DNA from: an uncultured Prevotellaceae bacterium
GTDB taxonomy: Bacteria; Bacteroidota; Bacteroidia; Bacteroidales; Bacteroidaceae
Length of the DNA stretch: 56,500 nucleotides
Reading direction: 5' to 3'
NCBI GenBank assembly: GCA_902774795.1
Contig: CACYKA010000008.1
Span: forward strand, 1 to 56,500
The notes beneath the pieces were generated by a model, which searched no databases, had not been told where the DNA came from, and saw nothing but the letters and a program-made list of their open reading frames with translations. Below are positions 53,422 to 56,500 of the stretch, in pieces. Position 1 is the first letter of the stretch, and every line of letters starts with the position of its first letter. The translations under genes were made by a program, and so were the position numbers.

Positions 53422-53943
53422 CACTTCTTTCTCAAACATCGGGGTGAGTATGTTCTTGCCGATGGCAGAGCGTATCTCGCTGATGCTCCAGAACTTTCCC
53501 CCTTGTGTCTCAGTAGGCGAGGGGAGTGGTTCTCCGTCATATTGTGTTGTGAAGACATACACCAGTTCGCGTTCGATATTGTTCTCATAGATGTATGTCC
53601 TTACAAGTTTTGGCGTATAACTGCCAGCAGCCATACCTATTTCTTCATACACCTCACGCGCCAGGGCTGTCATCACATCCTCGCCCCAGTCTATGTGTCC
53701 GCCTGTCGCAGTGTCCCACTTGTCGGGTTGTACAGTCTTCCACTTGGCACGATGCTGCAGATAGAGTTCACCTTTTGAGTTGAACACATGCAGATGCACT
53801 ACGGGATGCAGGCGTTTTGTACCGTCGTGAGCCTCAGCACGGCTCATTTGACCTACTACGTTTCCCGCTTCATCCACTTCAGGAAAAAGTTCCGTATCTT
53901 TATCGGAAGTTACAAGATTTCGTTGTTCCTTATTATTATTCAT
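53374..53943 (-). CDS. Nudix hydrolase
   Basis: Nudix protein of 189 residues. The Nudix box lies at residues 81-103: G-x5-E-x7-REVYEEIGM, intact. The layout (HPVVHLHVFNSKGELYLQHR before, VYVFTTQYDGEP after) resembles isopentenyl-diphosphate-isomerase-like or YfcD-type hydrolases. ATG 53943 is chosen because the TACCTTTG promoter box (53949-53956) lies only 5 bases upstream. The frame can be read further upstream, but that would include the promoter. It converges on the BASS gene with a 48-base coding overlap. Confidence 0.9.
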   Translation of the reverse strand: MNNNKEQRNLVTSDKDTELFPEVDEAGNVVGQMSRAEAHDGTKRLHPVVHLHVFNSKGELYLQHRAKWKTVQPDKWDTATGGHIDWGEDVMTALAREVYEEIGMAAGSYTPKLVRTYIYENNIERELVYVFTTQYDGEPLPSPTETQGGKFWSISEIRSAIGKNILTPMFEKEVLFLIPASEPGSKDCS

Positions 53944-53948
53944 GAATG

Positions 53949-53956
53949 CAAAGGTA
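53949..53956 (-). promoter_or_regulatory. Bacteroidetes -7 box for the Nudix gene
   Basis: TACCTTTG on the minus strand followed by CATTC and then ATG. Confidence 0.7.
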
Positions 53957-54029
53957 CTATTTAGTGCACAAAAAAACAAATGAAAATGATTTTTTTATAC
54001 ATTTTCTTCTCTCTTAGCCAAATTTTTCG

Positions 54030-54037
54030 TACCTTTG
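54030..54037 (+). promoter_or_regulatory. Bacteroidetes -7 box for yidC
   Basis: TACCTTTG followed by CAGCC, 24 bases before the ATG at 54062. Confidence 0.75.
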
Positions 54038-54061
54038 CAGCCAAATTTTGTAATTTTGATT

Positions 54062-55972
54062 ATGGATAAGAATACTATTATAGGTTTTGCACTTATTGCT
54101 GCCGTACTTTTTGGCTTTACGTGGTTCAATCAGCCATCGGCTGAAGATGTTGAGGCTCAGCGTATAAGTGACTCTATTGCGATTGAAAATCAGAAGAAGA
54201 AAGAACAGGCTGAGATAGCCGAGATACAGAGACAGGCTGCAGCTGCCAAGGCTATGGCTGAAGACAGTACGGCTCTTTTCTTCGATAACCTGAAAGGAAC
54301 GGAACGTCGTGTGACACTCGAAAATGAAAAGGTGGCTCTCACATTCAATACCAAGGGTGCTGCTGTTGAGAAGGTTGTCATAAAGAATTTTGAAGACCTC
54401 AACGGTGCGAAAGATCTGACGCTCTTCGACAAGACAAATCAGAGTCTTAACTTCATCCTCACCACAAAGGAGCAGAATATCTCTACGAAGGCTCTCTACT
54501 TCAATGTCAAGGAGTTTTCTGCCGATGGTAATAAACTGGTGTTCATCGCTGGCGATGAAGCTGGTAAGAATATCACCGTTACCTATACTTTGAGTAAGGA
54601 CTACCTGTTGTCATGCTCTGTTCTTGCCAACGGTATGAGCGGACTCTTCTCGCCTAACACCACTACGATGGACATCGACTGGCAGGAGCGTTGCAAGCAG
54701 CAGGAGAAAGGTTTTACTTTTGAGAACCGCTACGCCAGCCTTACATATCACTTCACCGACGGAGGAACGGACTATCTCAATGAGACAAGTGAGAAGACTG
54801 ACGAGGGTGTAGATGAGCCTATCGACTGGGTGGCTTTCAAGAATCAGTTCTTCTCTGCCGTGATGATTGCCAAGGATGGCTATGGCTCTGACGTAAAGCT
54901 GACGAGTGTGCCGCAGGAGAAAGAAACGGGCTACCTGAAGTATTATCAGGCAAAGCTGAAGACAGCCTTCGACCCTACCGGCGTAAAGCCTACACAGTTT
55001 GAGTTCTACTATGGTCCTAATGATTTCCGTCTCCTCCAGTCTGTTGAGGAAGAAAGCACCTTCGGTAAGGAACTGGAACTGGAGCGTCTCGTATATCTCG
55101 GATGGCCTCTGTTCCGCATTATCAACCGCTGGTTTACGCTCTACGTCTTCGACTTCCTGAGGGAGATGGCGATACCTATGGGTTACATCCTCATACTTAT
55201 CACGCTTCTGTTGAAAGCCATCACTTTCCCGATGGTGAAGAAGAGTTACATGTCGAGTGCCAAGATGCGTGTTCTTCGTCCGAAACTCGATGCGGCAACA
55301 AAGCAGTTCGATAAGCCCGAAGATGCTATGCAGAAGCAGCAGGCTATGATGCAGCTCTATTCTGAATATGGCGTAAGTCCGCTGAGCGGATGTCTGCCTA
55401 TGCTCATACAGATGCCTATCTGGATAGCGATGTTCAACTTTGTGCCTAACGCCATCCAGTTGCGTCGTGAGTCATTCCTGTGGATTGATGACCTCTCTAC
55501 CTATGATCCGATTGTGGAGTGGGGTACTAATATCTGGCTCATTGGTGACCACCTGTCGCTCACCTGTATCCTCTTCTGTGTTGCAAACCTCCTGTACTCT
55601 TGGATGACCATGCGTCAGCAGAAAGACCAAATGGTGGGACAGCAGGCTGAGCAGATGAAGATGATGCAGTGGATGATGCTTCTCATGCCGCTGATGTTCT
55701 TCTTCATGTTCAATGACTATTCTTCAGGTCTTAACTTCTACTACTTCGTATCACTCTTCTTCTCTGCCGCAATAATGTGGACTCTGAGGAAGACCACAAA
55801 CGACGAGAAACTTCTTGCATATCTTGAGGCTCGCCGTGAGGAGAATAAGAAGAATCCAAAGAAGATGTCTGGTCTTGCAGCACGCCTGCAGGCTATGCAG
55901 CAACAGCAGCAGGAACTGCAGAAGAAACGTGAGGAACTGGCACGTAAGAATGCCGCCCTCCGAAATAAGTAA
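54062..55972 (+). CDS. yidC: Membrane protein insertase YidC
   Basis: Insertase of 636 residues. The start is ATG 54062 (MDKNTIIGFALIAAVLFGF, first membrane segment); the frame is open further up only through a TTG inside the promoter. A large periplasmic beta-sandwich domain spans about 60-350. The conserved five-segment core follows (FDFLREMAIPMGYILILITL, SPLSGCLPMLIQMPIWIAMF), and a Lys/Glu/Gln-rich cytoplasmic tail ends the protein. It inserts membrane proteins with or without SecYEG. Confidence 0.97.
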   Translation: MDKNTIIGFALIAAVLFGFTWFNQPSAEDVEAQRISDSIAIENQKKKEQAEIAEIQRQAAAAKAMAEDSTALFFDNLKGTERRVTLENEKVALTFNTKGAAVEKVVIKNFEDLNGAKDLTLFDKTNQSLNFILTTKEQNISTKALYFNVKEFSADGNKLVFIAGDEAGKNITVTYTLSKDYLLSCSVLANGMSGLFSPNTTTMDIDWQERCKQQEKGFTFENRYASLTYHFTDGGTDYLNETSEKTDEGVDEPIDWVAFKNQFFSAVMIAKDGYGSDVKLTSVPQEKETGYLKYYQAKLKTAFDPTGVKPTQFEFYYGPNDFRLLQSVEEESTFGKELELERLVYLGWPLFRIINRWFTLYVFDFLREMAIPMGYILILITLLLKAITFPMVKKSYMSSAKMRVLRPKLDAATKQFDKPEDAMQKQQAMMQLYSEYGVSPLSGCLPMLIQMPIWIAMFNFVPNAIQLRRESFLWIDDLSTYDPIVEWGTNIWLIGDHLSLTCILFCVANLLYSWMTMRQQKDQMVGQQAEQMKMMQWMMLLMPLMFFFMFNDYSSGLNFYYFVSLFFSAAIMWTLRKTTNDEKLLAYLEARREENKKNPKKMSGLAARLQAMQQQQQELQKKREELARKNAALRNK

Positions 55973-55974
55973 TA

Positions 55975-56042
55975 GTTTACCGTTTACTGTTTCTTGCGCT
56001 CCGTGGGTGCTCAGGCGCATAGCGGAGTCCAGTTTACAGTTC
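55975..56042. repeat. Interspersed repeat, copy 2
   Basis: GTTTACTGTTTCTTGCG then CTCCGTGGGTGCTCAGGCG, and CGGAGTCCAGTTTAC at its end. It matches the outer parts of 40934-41051 without the central ~58-base insert and follows the yidC stop by two bases. Confidence 0.7.
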
Positions 56043-56070
56043 TGAGGGCCACGGCCCCGAATTTAATCTT

Positions 56071-56102
56071 TAATTTTCAATTATCAATTTTCAATTATCA
56101 AT
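56071..56102. repeat. TTTTCAATTATCAATT repeat upstream of hemW
   Basis: Tandem TTTTCAATTATCAATT units, the reverse complement of those at 45836-45865. They occupy the place where the hemW start codon is expected. Confidence 0.8.
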
Positions 56103-56500
56103 TTATATCTCCACATACCATTCTGCACCTCAAGGTGCGTATATTGCGACTTCTTTTCCACTACGGGAGGGAAGTCGCAACAGGATAGGTACGTCGAGGC
56201 CCTGATAAGGGAGTTCAAGAGTTCAAGGGTTCAAGAAGTTCAAGATAAATTTTCAATTTTCAATTTTCAATTGTCAATTGTCAACTCCCTTTACCTCGGT
56301 GGCGGTACGCCTTCTGTGCTGTCACATGATAATCTCCGCAAGCTGCTTGGCACGTTTGTCCCTCTCGCTACTTCTGAGGTGACGATAGAGTGTAATCCTG
56401 ATGATATGTCGGAGGAATTGGCAAAGTTGCTTGTAGAGTGTGGTGTCAACCGTGTCTCTATGGGTGTACAGACATTCTCCGATGAGCGTCTGCGTTTTCT
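56094..56500 (+). CDS. hemW: HemW-like radical SAM protein (3' partial, unclear start)
   Basis: N-terminal part of a HemW/coproporphyrinogen-oxidase-like radical SAM protein, a heme chaperone. The cluster motif is LHIPFCTSRCVYCDF (CxxxCxxC). It is followed by the SAM-binding SLYLGGGTPSVLS, then TIECNPDD and VNRVSMGVQTFSDERLRF, all in one frame running off the window. The frame opens at 56067 after a TAA but has no ATG, GTG or TTG before the motif; ATT 56094 is given only as a placeholder. About 24 codons between VEALIREF and SLYLGGG are made of the same short repeats found between genes, lengthening this segment relative to the family. Confidence 0.8.
   Translation, partial: MINLYLHIPFCTSRCVYCDFFSTTGGKSQQDRYVEALIREFKSSRVQEVQDKFSIFNFQLSIVNSLYLGGGTPSVLSHDNLRKLLGTFVPLATSEVTIECNPDDMSEELAKLLVECGVNRVSMGVQTFSDERLRF
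56211..56286. repeat. GTTCAAG and TTTTCAA repeats inside the hemW frame
   Basis: Four GTTCAAG-like units (56212-56244) run into TTTTCAA/TTGTCAA units (56248-56284). Their combined length keeps the hemW frame. Confidence 0.8.

Overview
The window looks like a chromosomal segment of a Prevotellaceae-type member of the Bacteroidales. The evidence is: many promoter-like sequences of the Bacteroidetes form (TAnnTTTG, often TACCTTTGCA) instead of sigma70 boxes; adjacent type IX secretion genes porU and porV; a fimbrillin-family lipoprotein with an SSDDD export signal; several BspA-like leucine-rich-repeat surface proteins; a 'smalltalk' small protein beside an HU-like protein; and weak ribosome binding sites. 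Genus is inferred from these families; no search was possible.

Layout. 1-550: C-terminal end of a DUF3987-like mobile-element protein, its terminator and a GC-rich hairpin. 555-12522: core genes (yebC-pheT, truA) and a long minus-strand run: T9SS-tail protein, pectate lyase, thioesterase, kinase-RapZ fusion, BASS transporter. An M6-type secreted protease ends in a dockerin-like tail. 12760-18560: typA-trmH, then the ribosomal operon rplM-rpsI-rpsB-tsf, with structured leaders before rplM and rpsB. 18670-24088: FAH-family hydrolase and porU-porV. 24224-30250: two BspA-like proteins, a 44-aa small protein and a fimbrillin-like lipoprotein. 30394-37896: an accessory block on the minus strand with smalltalk, HU-like protein, HigBA toxin-antitoxin, a non-coding stretch rich in inverted repeats, CHC2 primase, P4/D5-type helicase, two small ORFs and a 498-aa protein of unknown function. 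38097-44229: a structured RNA, a third BspA-like protein, a P5-like phage protein and a fourth BspA-like protein. 44329-56500: housekeeping genes (manA, HIT, MerR, a CPA2 antiporter, acyl-CoA dehydrogenase with etfA/etfB, a second BASS transporter, Nudix, yidC) and the start of hemW.

How the parts fit. PorU and PorV are the outer-membrane sortase and shuttle of the type IX system. The window also encodes likely secreted cargo: the pectate lyase operon, the M6 protease and the BspA proteins. Five secreted proteins end in the same DxNxDG..N..D calcium-loop module right before the stop codon, which suggests a shared surface-attachment or sorting tag; no cohesin partner is visible here.

The most unusual items are a multi-branched candidate RNA at 30689-30950, a long rod-like RNA with its own promoter and U-run at 38097-38275, the kinase-RapZ fusion, the primase/helicase/inverted-repeat/ORF498 block, and short degenerate repeats that fill intergenic gaps and have apparently invaded the hemW reading frame.
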